A stretch of DNA of 59,835 bases. Source: Bacillota bacterium. Lineage in GTDB: Bacteria; Bacillota; Clostridia; Tissierellales; Tissierellaceae. The notes under the pieces are model-generated. The model was not told the origin of the DNA. It saw only the letters and a list, made by a program, of their open reading frames with translations, and searched no databases. The stretch covers positions 1 to 59,835 of the forward strand of contig JAEWGC010000041.1 in NCBI GenBank assembly GCA_023388495.1, in the 5' to 3' direction. Of the stretch, positions 31,756 to 40,465 are shown in pieces. Positions within the stretch are counted from its first letter, which is position 1. Every line of letters starts with the position of its first letter. Made by a program: the position numbers and the translations under genes.

Positions 31756-31967
31756 GAAACCCCTCCTATTTCTCTTTATATAATTATATTTACCCAAGTT
31801 TCTGTAAAATATAGCCTGATTCCCGTTATAACCTCATTTCAACTTAATATACTAAATACTCAAAAATATTCTTTTAGAGAAATTATACATATCAAGAAAC
31901 AAAATTATATGTATAATACTAAATAAGATTACATTACTATTAAAATTATTTGTGAGGAGTGGAGAAA

Positions 31968-32231
31968 ATGATCTTATATGCTGCTATATTAAAAACTATG
32001 GATGCGAAAAAGGATAGTGAAATATTAGATATACATAAAGCCTATCTTCAAAAATTCATAGATGAAGGTAAAATATTGGCAAAGGGGCCTTTTACAGATC
32101 ATAGTGGTGGGCTCGTAATCTATAAGGCTAATTCCTATGAAGAAGCCAAAGAAATGGCCGAAAATGATCCCGCTGTATTACAAAAATCTCGTAACTTAAT
32201 ATTAAAAGAATGGCGTAGTAATATAGAATAA
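31968..32231 (+). CDS. YciI-family protein
   Basis: 87 aa. HKAYLQKFIDEGKILAKGPFTDHSGGLVIY contains the YciI-family His and DH pair in a small ferredoxin-like dimer fold. Enzymatic activity is known for only a few members (dehydrochlorinase-like) and is not inferable. The longer GTG 31959 start overlaps its own ribosome site; ATG 31968 after GAGGAG...GGAG is preferred. Single gene, divergent from the DJ-1 gene. Confidence 0.85.
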   Translation: MILYAAILKTMDAKKDSEILDIHKAYLQKFIDEGKILAKGPFTDHSGGLVIYKANSYEEAKEMAENDPAVLQKSRNLILKEWRSNIE

Positions 32232-32294
32232 TATAAATATGATATTATTTTATATATTAAGCATAATAACTCTATTATAATTTATGTTTGCAAC

Positions 32295-32314
32295 ATACCC
32301 CATATGGGTATAAT
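32295..32314 (+). promoter_or_regulatory. CsoR-like operator over the -10 of the DUF302 gene
   Basis: ATACCC-N5-GGGTAT (32295-32311) overlapping TATAAT (32309-32314). The ATACCC-N5-GGGTAT form is that of CsoR/CstR-family repressors (copper or persulfide sensors). A near copy lies at 32797-32813. Confidence 0.65.
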
Positions 32315-32348
32315 TTATTTAGAATTATATAGAGGAGAGTGTTTTTAA

Positions 32349-32735
32349 ATGGAGTTAAGATATGAAAAAGTTACAGATAAATCTTTTGATGAAGCTGTAA
32401 AAAGTATAACAGAAAGTCTTAAGGAAAAAAAATTTGGTATTTTATGGCAATTAAATTTTAAGGATAAAATGGCTGAACACGGAATTGATTTCCCAAATAA
32501 TTTTATGATTCTAGAAGTTTGCAATCCAGGAAAAGCTAATGAAGTCCTTACAAAGCATATTGAAATGGGTTATTTTCTACCATGTAAAGTAGTCGTTTAC
32601 GAAAAGGATAGAACTGTAAGAATAGGAACTGCAAGGCCAGAGATGTTAATGGGCATGGCAGGCTATGATGATTTAGGAGATGTAGCTAGTGAAGTAGAAA
32701 ATATATTAATAGAAGCAATTAATGAGTCTATATAA
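32349..32735 (+). CDS. DUF302-family protein
   Basis: 128 aa. FGILWQLNFKDKMAEHGIDFPNNFMILEVCNPGKANEVL and LPCKVVVYEKDRTVRIGTARPEMLM match DUF302 (TT1751-like), a small alpha/beta fold often placed in CsoR/CstR or sulfur- and copper-stress regulons. Two Cys (CNPGKA and LPCK) are family-typical and may hold a persulfide or metal. There is no signal peptide. A CsoR-like operator overlaps its promoter, and the gene ends at a terminator. The matching regulator is not in the window. Confidence 0.88.
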   Translation: MELRYEKVTDKSFDEAVKSITESLKEKKFGILWQLNFKDKMAEHGIDFPNNFMILEVCNPGKANEVLTKHIEMGYFLPCKVVVYEKDRTVRIGTARPEMLMGMAGYDDLGDVASEVENILIEAINESI

Positions 32736-32750
32736 TGTATCATGTTTATG

Positions 32751-32775
32751 GGTGATCTAGAAGATCACCTTTTTT
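32751..32775 (+). terminator. terminator of the DUF302 gene
   Basis: 8-bp stem GGTGATCT-AGA-AGATCACC (32751-32769) followed by TTTTTT. Confidence 0.85.
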
Positions 32776-32795
32776 CATTTAATAAAAGAAAGCTA

Positions 32796-32824
32796 TTGAC
32801 CCAATATGGGTATTATAATATATA
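32796..32824 (+). promoter_or_regulatory. promoter with CsoR-like operator, hydrolase-acyltransferase operon
   Basis: TTGACC (32796-32801), 17-bp spacer, TATATA (32819-32824; TATAAT also at 32821). The operator-like TGACCC-N5-GGGTAT (32797-32813) overlaps the -35 and shares ACCC-x-ATATGGGTAT with the DUF302 operator. Confidence 0.55.
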
Positions 32825-32870
32825 ATTAAGTAAAGTCAGTTATCTCTACTAGATAAGGAGAAAAAATTCT

Positions 32871-33791
32871 ATGAATAATCTAAAAAAGATGGCTTTGAAA
32901 ATCTTATCAACACCACATATAAGTTTAAAGAAATATTACAAGCCATACCGCAAGTTACTAAATATATTAAATCCTCCCTCAGAACCAATTTACAAAATGT
33001 TGGACCATAAAATTATGGTGGAGGATAGAGAGATTCCAGTACGTGTTTTCATACCTAAAGCAAATCCACTTCCTAAGGTTTTAGTTTTCTTCCATGGAGG
33101 GGGTTGGGTTACTGGAAATATTGACTCGTATACAAATGTATGTGCAAATATGGCTAACCAAACTAATCATATAGTTGTTTCCGTAGATTATCGTTTAGCT
33201 CCAGAAAACCCTTTTCCTTCAGGACTAGAGGACTGTTATTATGTTAGTCGGGAAATTTTTTCAAGACCTGAAATACTGAAATGTAGAAAAGAGGATATTA
33301 CATTAATTGGAGATAGCGCAGGAGGTAATCTAGCCGCAGTAGTTTCCCTTATGGCAAGAGACCGCGGTGAGTTTTTACCTAAAAAACAGATTTTAATATA
33401 TCCTGCTACTAACTATGACCATAGTGAAAATTCTCCTTATGCTTCTGTTAAGGAAAATGGGACAGATTATATAATGACCTCAAAACGAATTCAGGATTAT
33501 ATGGACTTATATGTGAAAAACGAGGAAGATAGAATAAATCCCTATGTAGCACCCATACTTGCCAAGGATCTTTCAAATCAACCTAAGTCCTTGATTATTA
33601 CTGCGGAGTTTGACCCTCTTAGGGATGAAGGTGAAGCCTACGGATTAAAGCTACAGGAGTTTGGAAATGATGTTGAGATATATAGAATAGAGGATGCTCT
33701 TCATGGTTTTATTTCTAACCCTTTAAGCTCTGATGATACTGATAAATGTTATGAAATTATAAATTTATTTTTAAATGACAAAGAAAATTGA
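32871..33791 (+). CDS. alpha/beta hydrolase, HSL/Aes type
   Basis: 306 aa. Oxyanion-hole motif HGGGW (FFHGGGWVTGNIDSY, about residues 74-80), nucleophile elbow GDSAGG (about 145-150), acid in EFDPLRDEG and His in DALHGF. It is a complete esterase/lipase of the hormone-sensitive-lipase family. It is first in an operon with an HxxxD acyltransferase-like protein and a DUF6320 protein. That three-gene set recurs in Firmicutes and suggests work on an acyl ester or lipid. Good AAGGAGA site; a CsoR-like operator overlaps the promoter. Confidence 0.9.
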   Translation: MNNLKKMALKILSTPHISLKKYYKPYRKLLNILNPPSEPIYKMLDHKIMVEDREIPVRVFIPKANPLPKVLVFFHGGGWVTGNIDSYTNVCANMANQTNHIVVSVDYRLAPENPFPSGLEDCYYVSREIFSRPEILKCRKEDITLIGDSAGGNLAAVVSLMARDRGEFLPKKQILIYPATNYDHSENSPYASVKENGTDYIMTSKRIQDYMDLYVKNEEDRINPYVAPILAKDLSNQPKSLIITAEFDPLRDEGEAYGLKLQEFGNDVEIYRIEDALHGFISNPLSSDDTDKCYEIINLFLNDKEN

Positions 33792-33805
33792 AACGAGGAA
33801 GTATT

Positions 33806-35080
33806 ATGAAAGGACAAAAAAAAATAAATTGGACTAAGCTTGACAATGCCTCTAAACTATTTCCAGCAGTAGCCAACAATAAAGATACTAAGGTATTTAG
33901 GCTCACCTGTGAATTGTATGAAGATGTTGATCCAGATGTTTTACAAAGTTCCTTAGATTTAACCATTGAAAGTTTTCCTTTATATAAATCTGTTCTAAGG
34001 CGAGGACTCTTTTGGTATTATTTTGAATCTAGCGATATAAATCCTAAGGTAGAATTGGAATCTACTTCTCTTTGTGCACCTCTTTATATAAAGAACCATA
34101 GAAGCCTACTAATTCGCGTCTCTTATTATAATAAGAGAATAAATCTAGAAATTTTTCACGCCCTTACAGATGGGGCAGGGGTTATCTGGTTTATGGAAAC
34201 CCTCATATATCATTATATGACCATTAAATATAGAGATATATTTGGAGATAGGATTCCTAAATTAAATCACAAGGCATCAATAAGTCAAAAAATGGATGAT
34301 AGTTTCGGAAAAAATTATAATAATAAGGAAATTAATCAAAAACTTAAAAATAAAAAAGAAAAAGGGAGCAAAGCCTATCATATTAAAGGCAATCGAAATG
34401 AAGAAAATAGAACACGATTAATCGAGGGCTCCATGTCTGTAAAAGCGGTCTTAGACTTAGCCCATGAGTATAATACTACCTTAACAATATTTTTGACATC
34501 CTTGCTTCTTTATTCTATTTATAAGGAAATGCCTGTTAATAAGCGAAAAAGATCTGTTGTTTTATCTGTTCCTATTAATTTAAGACAATATTATGAATCA
34601 GCAACGGCAAGAAATTTCTTTAGCACTATGAATATAAAATACAACTTTCAAAACAACAGTGGGGACTTTAAAGAAATAATTAAGAGTGTAAGTGAAGATT
34701 TTAAAACAAAGTTAACTAAAGATCAATTAGATAAACAGTTGAATCATTTTATGTCTTTAGAAAAAAATCTATTTACAAGGATAATTCCACTAACCCTTAA
34801 GGACTATGTCCTTCTTATAGCGGATAAATTAAATGATAGAAAGATAACATCGTCTATTTCAAATATAGGAAAAATTATAATGCCAGAAGATTTTAGTACT
34901 TATATAAAAGAGTTTAGTGTCTGTGTAAGCGCTAGAAGACCTCTGATAACTCTATGTACCTACGGAGATAGAATCGTTATCAGCTTTACCTCACCCTTTG
35001 AGGAAACAGATATACAGAAGACATTTTTTCAATTCCTTTCTCAAAGAGGAATTGAAATCCAGATTACATCAAATCTCTAG
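33806..35080 (+). CDS. condensation/alcohol acetyltransferase-like acyltransferase (HxxxD)
   Basis: 424 aa. The active-site motif HxxxDG is present as FHALTDGAG (about residues 119-127). The overall layout matches the condensation-domain/PapA/alcohol acetyltransferase superfamily (CoA-dependent acyl transfer to an alcohol or amine). It contains DVLQSSLDLTIESFPLYKSVL early and SVPINLRQYYESATARNFFSTMNI in the second half. The frame opens at TTG 33788, overlapping the hydrolase stop, but GAGGA precedes ATG 33806. Together with the hydrolase and the DUF6320 membrane protein it probably makes or modifies an acylated metabolite or lipid. Confidence 0.82.
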   Translation: MKGQKKINWTKLDNASKLFPAVANNKDTKVFRLTCELYEDVDPDVLQSSLDLTIESFPLYKSVLRRGLFWYYFESSDINPKVELESTSLCAPLYIKNHRSLLIRVSYYNKRINLEIFHALTDGAGVIWFMETLIYHYMTIKYRDIFGDRIPKLNHKASISQKMDDSFGKNYNNKEINQKLKNKKEKGSKAYHIKGNRNEENRTRLIEGSMSVKAVLDLAHEYNTTLTIFLTSLLLYSIYKEMPVNKRKRSVVLSVPINLRQYYESATARNFFSTMNIKYNFQNNSGDFKEIIKSVSEDFKTKLTKDQLDKQLNHFMSLEKNLFTRIIPLTLKDYVLLIADKLNDRKITSSISNIGKIIMPEDFSTYIKEFSVCVSARRPLITLCTYGDRIVISFTSPFEETDIQKTFFQFLSQRGIEIQITSNL

Positions 35081-35094
35081 AAAGAAGGGATCCA

Positions 35095-35763
35095 ATGCAA
35101 TATTGCACTCATTGTCAAGTTTATATACGAGATGAACGGGAGAAATGTACTTTATGTGGTAATATTCTACCGAGTATTGATAATACTAGCATTCCAGAGG
35201 AGGTTTTTCCTAAAGTACCTCTTTACTATGAAAGTCATTTAGCAATTAAAATCATGATCTTTATTTCTATTGTAGCTGTGGTCATTAGCTTCGCCATTGA
35301 TACAATATTTCCTTCTAATATTAGGTGGCCCATATTATTAGTACTTGGTCTAATTAGTATGTGGTTTGGGTTAATCGCCATTATTCAAAAAAGGTATCAT
35401 ATACCTAAAAAAATTGTACGCCAAGTAGCTATTATATCTTTATTAGCCATTTTTTGGGATTGGAAGACTGGTTGGAGGGGCTGGTCCTTAGACTATGTAA
35501 TCCCCATTACTTGTATGGGAGCTATGATAATTATATATGTAATAGCTAAGATTATGAATCTTAGTGTGAGAGATTATATTACTTATGCCTTAATTGATGG
35601 ATTGTTTGGTATTATACCATTTTTATTTATGCTCTTTGGCTGGATAAATGTAGTATATCCAACTATAATATGCGTCTCCTTAAGTATTATATTTTTGTCA
35701 GCCTTGTTCATTTTTCAAGGAAAAGATATAAAGGATGAATTAGATAAAAAAATGCATATATAA
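35095..35763 (+). CDS. DUF6320 zinc-ribbon membrane protein
   Basis: 222 aa. An N-terminal zinc ribbon (YCTHCQVYIRDEREKCTLCG, Cys at about 3, 6, 18 and 21) is followed by six predicted membrane segments (about residues 49-205). This is the DUF6320 layout, and such genes usually follow HxxxD acyltransferases as here. It probably forms a membrane anchor or partner for that acyltransferase. The last residues are charged and cytoplasmic. It is 14 nt after the acyltransferase gene and ends at a strong terminator. Confidence 0.85.
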   Translation: MQYCTHCQVYIRDEREKCTLCGNILPSIDNTSIPEEVFPKVPLYYESHLAIKIMIFISIVAVVISFAIDTIFPSNIRWPILLVLGLISMWFGLIAIIQKRYHIPKKIVRQVAIISLLAIFWDWKTGWRGWSLDYVIPITCMGAMIIIYVIAKIMNLSVRDYITYALIDGLFGIIPFLFMLFGWINVVYPTIICVSLSIIFLSALFIFQGKDIKDELDKKMHI

Positions 35764-35792
35764 ATCAGTGGAGTACGCTCCACTGATTTATT
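35762..35792. terminator. bidirectional terminator
   Basis: 12-bp stem AAATCAGTGGAG (35762-35773) with CTCCACTGATTT (35778-35789). It separates the DUF6320 and DUF1905 genes. Confidence 0.85.
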
Positions 35793-35812
35793 AATTTAAC
35801 ATCTTTATTTTT

Positions 35813-36088
35813 CTACTTCTTTACATCTCTTTCTACAAGAGTAACCTTTATTATATCTCCTGGTTGTTTCCCTATTTTAGCTCGGATATCCTTTCTAATA
35901 CCAATAATATGGCAAGGAGTCTTCATCTTCACAAGACTACCTTCATAGGGCTCTCCATCAAATGTAGCAGTAACAGGTACACGTCCCTTTCCAAACTCAG
36001 TCTTTACATCAAATGGTATCTCTACATATGCACCGTCAATATCTGGAACTTTCTTTATTTCGGCTTCAAATTCATATGTTTTTTTCAC
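35813..36088 (-). CDS. DUF1905-family protein
   Basis: About 91 aa. YEFEAEIKKVPDIDGAYVEIPFDVKTEFGKGRVPVTATFDGEPYEGSL...IGIRKDIRAKIGKQPGDIIKVTLVERD is the full DUF1905 beta-barrel domain, here standing alone. In other proteins it is fused to a YdeI-type domain. Function unknown. The frame can start at ATG 36103, but the Shine-Dalgarno GGAGGT lies inside those first codons, 8 nt before GTG 36088. GTG 36088 (MKKTYEFEAEI) is therefore the likelier start. Confidence 0.85.
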   Translation of the reverse strand: MKKTYEFEAEIKKVPDIDGAYVEIPFDVKTEFGKGRVPVTATFDGEPYEGSLVKMKTPCHIIGIRKDIRAKIGKQPGDIIKVTLVERDVKK

Positions 36089-36121
36089 CTGTAAGACCTC
36101 CATTCCATTAATTTAAATAAA

Positions 36122-36607
36122 TCAAGAACTAATATACTTTTCTTTAATTTCCTTATACTTTCTCTCTCCTAATCTATAAATTTCTTCCTCTTCCTTAGTA
36201 GTGACAATTAATTCTGGTACCTTAGTTGGCTTGTTATCTACGATGTGAACCATAGTAAAAAATGCGGTTAAGACAGTTTCTGGCTGGGAGTAATTTCCCA
36301 TTTCATGTACTACTACACTGACCATGATCTGCATAGAAGATTTACCTACATAGGCTAACTGTCCAATACATGTAACAATGCTTCCTATTTGAATTGGCTT
36401 ATGGAATACAATTTCATCAGCCCTAGCAGTAACCACAGCACCCTTGCAGTGCTTAGCTGCTGTTATACCTGCTACGGTGTCCATAATCTTCATTAATTCC
36501 CCTCCGTGAACATTTCCATAAATATTACTATGAATTGGTTCCATTACTAAAGATGTTTCAGCTCTTGCAAAGGATATATTGTTATATTTGTTTAGATTAT
36601 TTATCAT
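36122..36607 (-). CDS. acyl-CoA thioesterase (hotdog fold, YciA/BACH type)
   Basis: 161 aa. NIYGNVHGGELMKIMDTVAGITAAKHC contains the HGG and Asp of the YciA/BACH active site on the long central helix, followed by FHKPIQIGSIVTCIGQLAYVGKSSMQI. The enzyme hydrolyses acyl-CoAs in the cytosol, and members form hexamers of hotdog dimers. Strong GGAGGTCATC ribosome site. Divergent from the HAD phosphatase gene; 18 nt upstream of the DUF1905 gene, so possibly one transcript with it. Confidence 0.9.
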   Translation of the reverse strand: MINNLNKYNNISFARAETSLVMEPIHSNIYGNVHGGELMKIMDTVAGITAAKHCKGAVVTARADEIVFHKPIQIGSIVTCIGQLAYVGKSSMQIMVSVVVHEMGNYSQPETVLTAFFTMVHIVDNKPTKVPELIVTTKEEEEIYRLGERKYKEIKEKYISS

Positions 36608-36738
36608 TTGATGACCTCCGATGTTAATTTATATGTCTTTTATTATATATTCTAATCATTTTAGCCTAAAATGTCTATTTTCTTTTATTTACTTGTATAA
36701 TTCTTTACATAAGCTTAACCTAATGTTAAAGGTAACTT

Positions 36739-36777
36739 TATATTTATATTGTATAATCAAAATACAATATAAATATA
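36739..36777 (+). promoter_or_regulatory. 16-bp-arm hairpin/operator before the HAD phosphatase gene
   Basis: TATATTTATATTGTAT (36739-36754) and its exact reverse complement (36762-36777) are separated by AATCAAA. The repeat contains a TATAAT at 36752-36757 and ends one base before the AGGAGGG ribosome site. It is either an operator over the promoter or a hairpin in the 5' untranslated RNA. Confidence 0.55.
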
Positions 36778-36790
36778 GGAGGGAATAATT

Positions 36791-37381
36791 ATGAAACAAT
36801 TAAATTTATGTATTGATATTGACGGAACTGTTACTGAGGCCTATGATTGGATTCCTCGAGTAAATTCTTATTTTAATACTAATATAACACCTAGGGATGT
36901 AACAGTATATGAAATACATCGGGTTATAGGGGTAGATAGAGCAGCTTATGAACTTTTTTATGCCATATATGGAGAAGAATTGCACCAAGAGTGTCAAATT
37001 AGAAAGGGTGTTAGAAAAATTCTCACTAATTTATATAAGCATCATCAGATTCATTTTGTTACTGCAAGAGAAGAACGAATGAAAAATGTGACTTACCTAT
37101 GGCTTTCTCATCATAAGATTCCAATGGACTCGTTAACATTATTAGGTAAACATGATAAGGTTAATACTGCAAAGGATTTAAATTGTGATATCTTTATAGA
37201 AGACAGATATGAAAATGCCATACAGCTGTCTCAAGCTGGCTTTGAGGTACTCCTTATAGATTGCAACTATAATAAAGGATCCTTGCCAGCAAAAGTTACA
37301 CGTGTAGCGAACTGGTTCGAGATAGAGAACATAATAAAAAATCATTCCCAAAAACAAATCGGAGACTTTAGAATTGCATAA
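36791..37381 (+). CDS. HAD-superfamily 5'(3')-deoxyribonucleotidase-like phosphatase
   Basis: 196 aa. Motif I DIDGTVTEA (nucleophile Asp 9, acid/base Asp 11), motif II Thr in HFVTAREERM, and late acidic motif IFIEDRYENA place it in the HAD NT5C/YqfW-like group. The cap insert (YFNTNITPRDVTVYEIHRVIGV...) is of the C1 type. It probably dephosphorylates a nucleoside monophosphate. Strong AGGAGGG site preceded by a large inverted repeat. Ends at a hairpin shared with the next, convergent gene. Confidence 0.85.
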   Translation: MKQLNLCIDIDGTVTEAYDWIPRVNSYFNTNITPRDVTVYEIHRVIGVDRAAYELFYAIYGEELHQECQIRKGVRKILTNLYKHHQIHFVTAREERMKNVTYLWLSHHKIPMDSLTLLGKHDKVNTAKDLNCDIFIEDRYENAIQLSQAGFEVLLIDCNYNKGSLPAKVTRVANWFEIENIIKNHSQKQIGDFRIA

Positions 37382-37397
37382 TAGTCTCCTTATTTTT
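37361..37397. terminator. terminator between HAD and isoprenoid-fold genes
   Basis: 7-bp stem GGAGACT (37361-37367) with AGTCTCC (37383-37389), followed by TTATTTTTAG. It overlaps the HAD stop codon. Confidence 0.6.
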
Positions 37398-37401
37398 AGT
37401 C

Positions 37402-38643
37402 TTAATTATTAATATTTAACTCAATCTTGCTCAGTATGCTACAGATTCTAATAATATCTTCTTGTGAAAATGTTTTTTGGAATTTCCTCTTAATCTTTTT
37501 AAAATAAGAAAACCTTACCATTGAATAAGATTCTATTTCTTTTATATATTTTTTACTAAATCTATTTTTATTCTTAGATACGGCCTCAAATATCATAATA
37601 TTGGAACAATCCTTTATTACCTTCTTCAATTTCCTTGCTTTTTCTGACGTAAAGACTAGTTCGTCATTAAAAAACTCATTAATAAAATTAAATAATTTAT
37701 TGATAAGTCTATCCAAATAATACCTATCTCCTATCTGAGAAAACATGGTCATATGTTTGTTTCCACAATCTTCATCTATATCCTGTAAGTCATCTATTAT
37801 TTGCAGGAACACTCCATAACCAAACATAAACTCTGCTTCATCTATATTTAATACTCCTCTAACTAAATATCCATCAGCTAATACTGATGTACCTCCTTTT
37901 TCAAAGGTAATCCCTATTATATCTTTTTCAAAGGGCAGCGTTTTTTCTCTTTGTTGTATAAGACTTTGCTCTTGAGCCTGATGAATTGCTAAAAGACTTT
38001 CAAATACTTTGGGATAAATATCTCTAGGAAACTCCTTTTCTATGCTTTTAACAAGTGTGCAAATATGTTGTTCCATATTGTTTAGAGGTTTAATTTCTTC
38101 CCCTAACAACCATTTTTTAAATCTTTCATTAAAATTTATTTTTTCTTCAATTGAAATATTAGCATCATCCAAATAATTGTCACTATAGGGATATAACATG
38201 CTATAAGCGAATATTGAAGATGTTAGCTCTACTTCCATATCATATAATATCTGTACACTATTCATTATCCAAACATTTCTAATGGCTTGAAATATATCGT
38301 ATACTCCCATTTGAGAGTCAAATCTCTTTACCTCGTCTATGAACTCTTTAGTAATATCTCCGTACCCATTATCTATAAAAAAATCTATAATACTTTCTTC
38401 ATAATTTGATATTTCTGATTCCATAGTTTTTATCAATTGAAGTATTTCTTTTCTTAAATATTCCTCTTCTATGGCATCTTTTGGCACCTTCTTTAGTGCT
38501 TTGAATAACTCTTTTCTAAACCCTTCTATCTTTCTCTCATTCTCTAACTTCTCGGTGAAAGGAATTGTTTTAATTGTCATATTCAATTTTGCTTTTGTTT
38601 CCCACCATACTGAAAGATATTTATAAGTTAAGTCTTTTACCAT
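37402..38643 (-). CDS. class 1 isoprenoid biosynthesis-fold enzyme
   Basis: 413 aa, all-helical. Two Asp-rich motifs of class 1 terpenoid synthases/prenyltransferases are visible: DNYLDD (155-160) and DDLQDIDED (284-292). A basic C-terminal region follows (RFSYFKKIKRKFQK). The ~130-residue spacing between motifs fits the alpha fold. N-terminal ~110 residues are an extra charged helical region. It is not a standard polyprenyl synthase, since the FARM/SARM context differs. It should bind Mg2+-diphosphate; whether it condenses or cyclises is unknown. It is last after a heterodimeric ABC exporter pair (gap 79 nt, same strand). Confidence 0.75.
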   Translation of the reverse strand: MVKDLTYKYLSVWWETKAKLNMTIKTIPFTEKLENERKIEGFRKELFKALKKVPKDAIEEEYLRKEILQLIKTMESEISNYEESIIDFFIDNGYGDITKEFIDEVKRFDSQMGVYDIFQAIRNVWIMNSVQILYDMEVELTSSIFAYSMLYPYSDNYLDDANISIEEKINFNERFKKWLLGEEIKPLNNMEQHICTLVKSIEKEFPRDIYPKVFESLLAIHQAQEQSLIQQREKTLPFEKDIIGITFEKGGTSVLADGYLVRGVLNIDEAEFMFGYGVFLQIIDDLQDIDEDCGNKHMTMFSQIGDRYYLDRLINKLFNFINEFFNDELVFTSEKARKLKKVIKDCSNIMIFEAVSKNKNRFSKKYIKEIESYSMVRFSYFKKIKRKFQKTFSQEDIIRICSILSKIELNINN

Positions 38644-38722
38644 CCCACCACCTCATCTCTATAATAGTAATACTAATTATACTATACCAAACCACTTATT
38701 CCTAATATATCTAAACTCTTCA

Positions 38723-40465
38723 TTATCTCCAAGTTAGTCTTTCTAACTCAATATGACTGCGATACCACTCATCATTTTCTAAAAGCATTTCTGGTGATCC
38801 TAAGTTTCTAACCTTCCCATCTTCTAAAATCACTGCTGTATCACAAGTAATCATAGAGAATAACCTATGAGATATAGATAAAATTGTACGTGTATCACTG
38901 GCTTTTTGTAATACAGATATTATTCTTTCTTCAGTAATAGTATCGAGATTTGCAGTAATTTCATCGAGAAGCAATATTGGCGGATTAGTCACTATAGCCC
39001 TTGCAATGGCAAGTAATTGTTTTTGTCCTTGAGAAAAAAGATTGTTATCTACAATTGTGTCATAGCCACTTTCTAAGGATAATACATACTCCTTTAATCC
39101 TACAAAATCTATAGCATCTTCTATTTGATCTCTAGTAATACTTTCATCCTGCAAACTAACTTGATCTGCAACTGTACCCTTTATAATTTGAAAACTTTGG
39201 TCTACATATCCAAATATTTTTCTTTTTTCATTATTGGGAATACTATATACATCAATCCCATTTACTGTTATGCTACCACTAGAAGGTTTAAGAAGTCCCA
39301 ATATTAGTTTAAACAAAGTGGACTTCCCAACCCCCGTTCTACCTACAAATGTTACCTTCTCCTGTGGACGAAAATCAAGATTTATATTTTGTAAAACCTC
39401 CCTTTCTTCTTCATAGTAAAAACTAAGATTATTAAAGGATAATCTTACATCTTCCCTGTTTGAGATAATTGTTTCAATGGAGAATTCACTATTTTTATAA
39501 TCATCATCGGGCTCATTATAAAACTCATTTACACGATAAATACCTGATATAGCTCCTTGAATACTTTGAAGTTCCATGCCTAAGTCTTGGATTGGGCCAA
39601 GAATATTTGAAATCAATTCAATTGAGGCAGCAACCATACCCAGTGATATTCCAAGATATCCCAGTTGCTTAGATGATAATATTACAACAATAACAATTAT
39701 TATGGCTCGAATAATCATAATGATTGGTGAAAATATGGAATCATAAAAATTCACCTTTTCCATTGTTTTATAATTATCCATTAAATATGCCTTGTAGTTT
39801 TCTTCCATATAGCTTTCTTTACTAAAGGATTTAATCATTTCTATGTTTTTTAAGCTTTCAGAAATATGGTTATTTACCTTCCCCACTAGGATACGATTTT
39901 TCATTTGGGCTATTAACATACGTTTTTGAAACATTCTTATGATAATATATATGATAGGTAGCAAAACGGAAGTAATTATCCCAAGTCTTATACTAAATAG
40001 CCAAATAGACACTAAAATACCGATAATCTTAAAGGAGTCCACTATCATACTAACAATACCAGATGTAAATAGAGAGCTAATTACATCTACATCATTAATA
40101 AATCGAGAAACAACCGTACCAGAGCTATTATAAGAAAAGAATATGGCATTTATTCTCTCTAGTTTCTCCATCATCTCCATACGAATTTCCTTAGTAATTT
40201 TCTGACCTAGAACTGTTAATATTGCTTCCTTCATAAATTCAAATACGCCTATAAGTATTAAAAAACCAAGATAAGAAATAGCCAATTGTAATAACCCTAT
40301 GCTCTTTCTAGGCACAAGGTTTTCATCAACTATCTTTCTCAAAATTTGTGGTGGAAGTAAAGATGTGGTCACTATCCCTATAATAATTAGTACAAGAAAT
40401 GGAGCTATCATAATATTATCCTTCACTACACGCTTAACAGATCTCTTCACCAAGCTAGTTTTCAT
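38723..40465 (-). CDS. heterodimeric ABC exporter subunit, canonical ATP site
   Basis: 580 aa: six membrane segments (about residues 20-290), then an ABC domain. Walker A is GRTGVGKST, signature the FSQGQKQLL variant, Walker B ILLLDEITANLD with the catalytic Glu, and switch His in SISHRL. It pairs with the protein at 40455-42194, which lacks the catalytic Glu. Together they form one TM287/288- or BmrCD-like exporter. ATG 40465 with GGAGGTGG 5 nt before it overlaps the partner's stop by 11 nt; the GTG 40480 start is less likely. Confidence 0.9.
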   Translation of the reverse strand: MKTSLVKRSVKRVVKDNIMIAPFLVLIIIGIVTTSLLPPQILRKIVDENLVPRKSIGLLQLAISYLGFLILIGVFEFMKEAILTVLGQKITKEIRMEMMEKLERINAIFFSYNSSGTVVSRFINDVDVISSLFTSGIVSMIVDSFKIIGILVSIWLFSIRLGIITSVLLPIIYIIIRMFQKRMLIAQMKNRILVGKVNNHISESLKNIEMIKSFSKESYMEENYKAYLMDNYKTMEKVNFYDSIFSPIIMIIRAIIIVIVVILSSKQLGYLGISLGMVAASIELISNILGPIQDLGMELQSIQGAISGIYRVNEFYNEPDDDYKNSEFSIETIISNREDVRLSFNNLSFYYEEEREVLQNINLDFRPQEKVTFVGRTGVGKSTLFKLILGLLKPSSGSITVNGIDVYSIPNNEKRKIFGYVDQSFQIIKGTVADQVSLQDESITRDQIEDAIDFVGLKEYVLSLESGYDTIVDNNLFSQGQKQLLAIARAIVTNPPILLLDEITANLDTITEERIISVLQKASDTRTILSISHRLFSMITCDTAVILEDGKVRNLGSPEMLLENDEWYRSHIELERLTWR

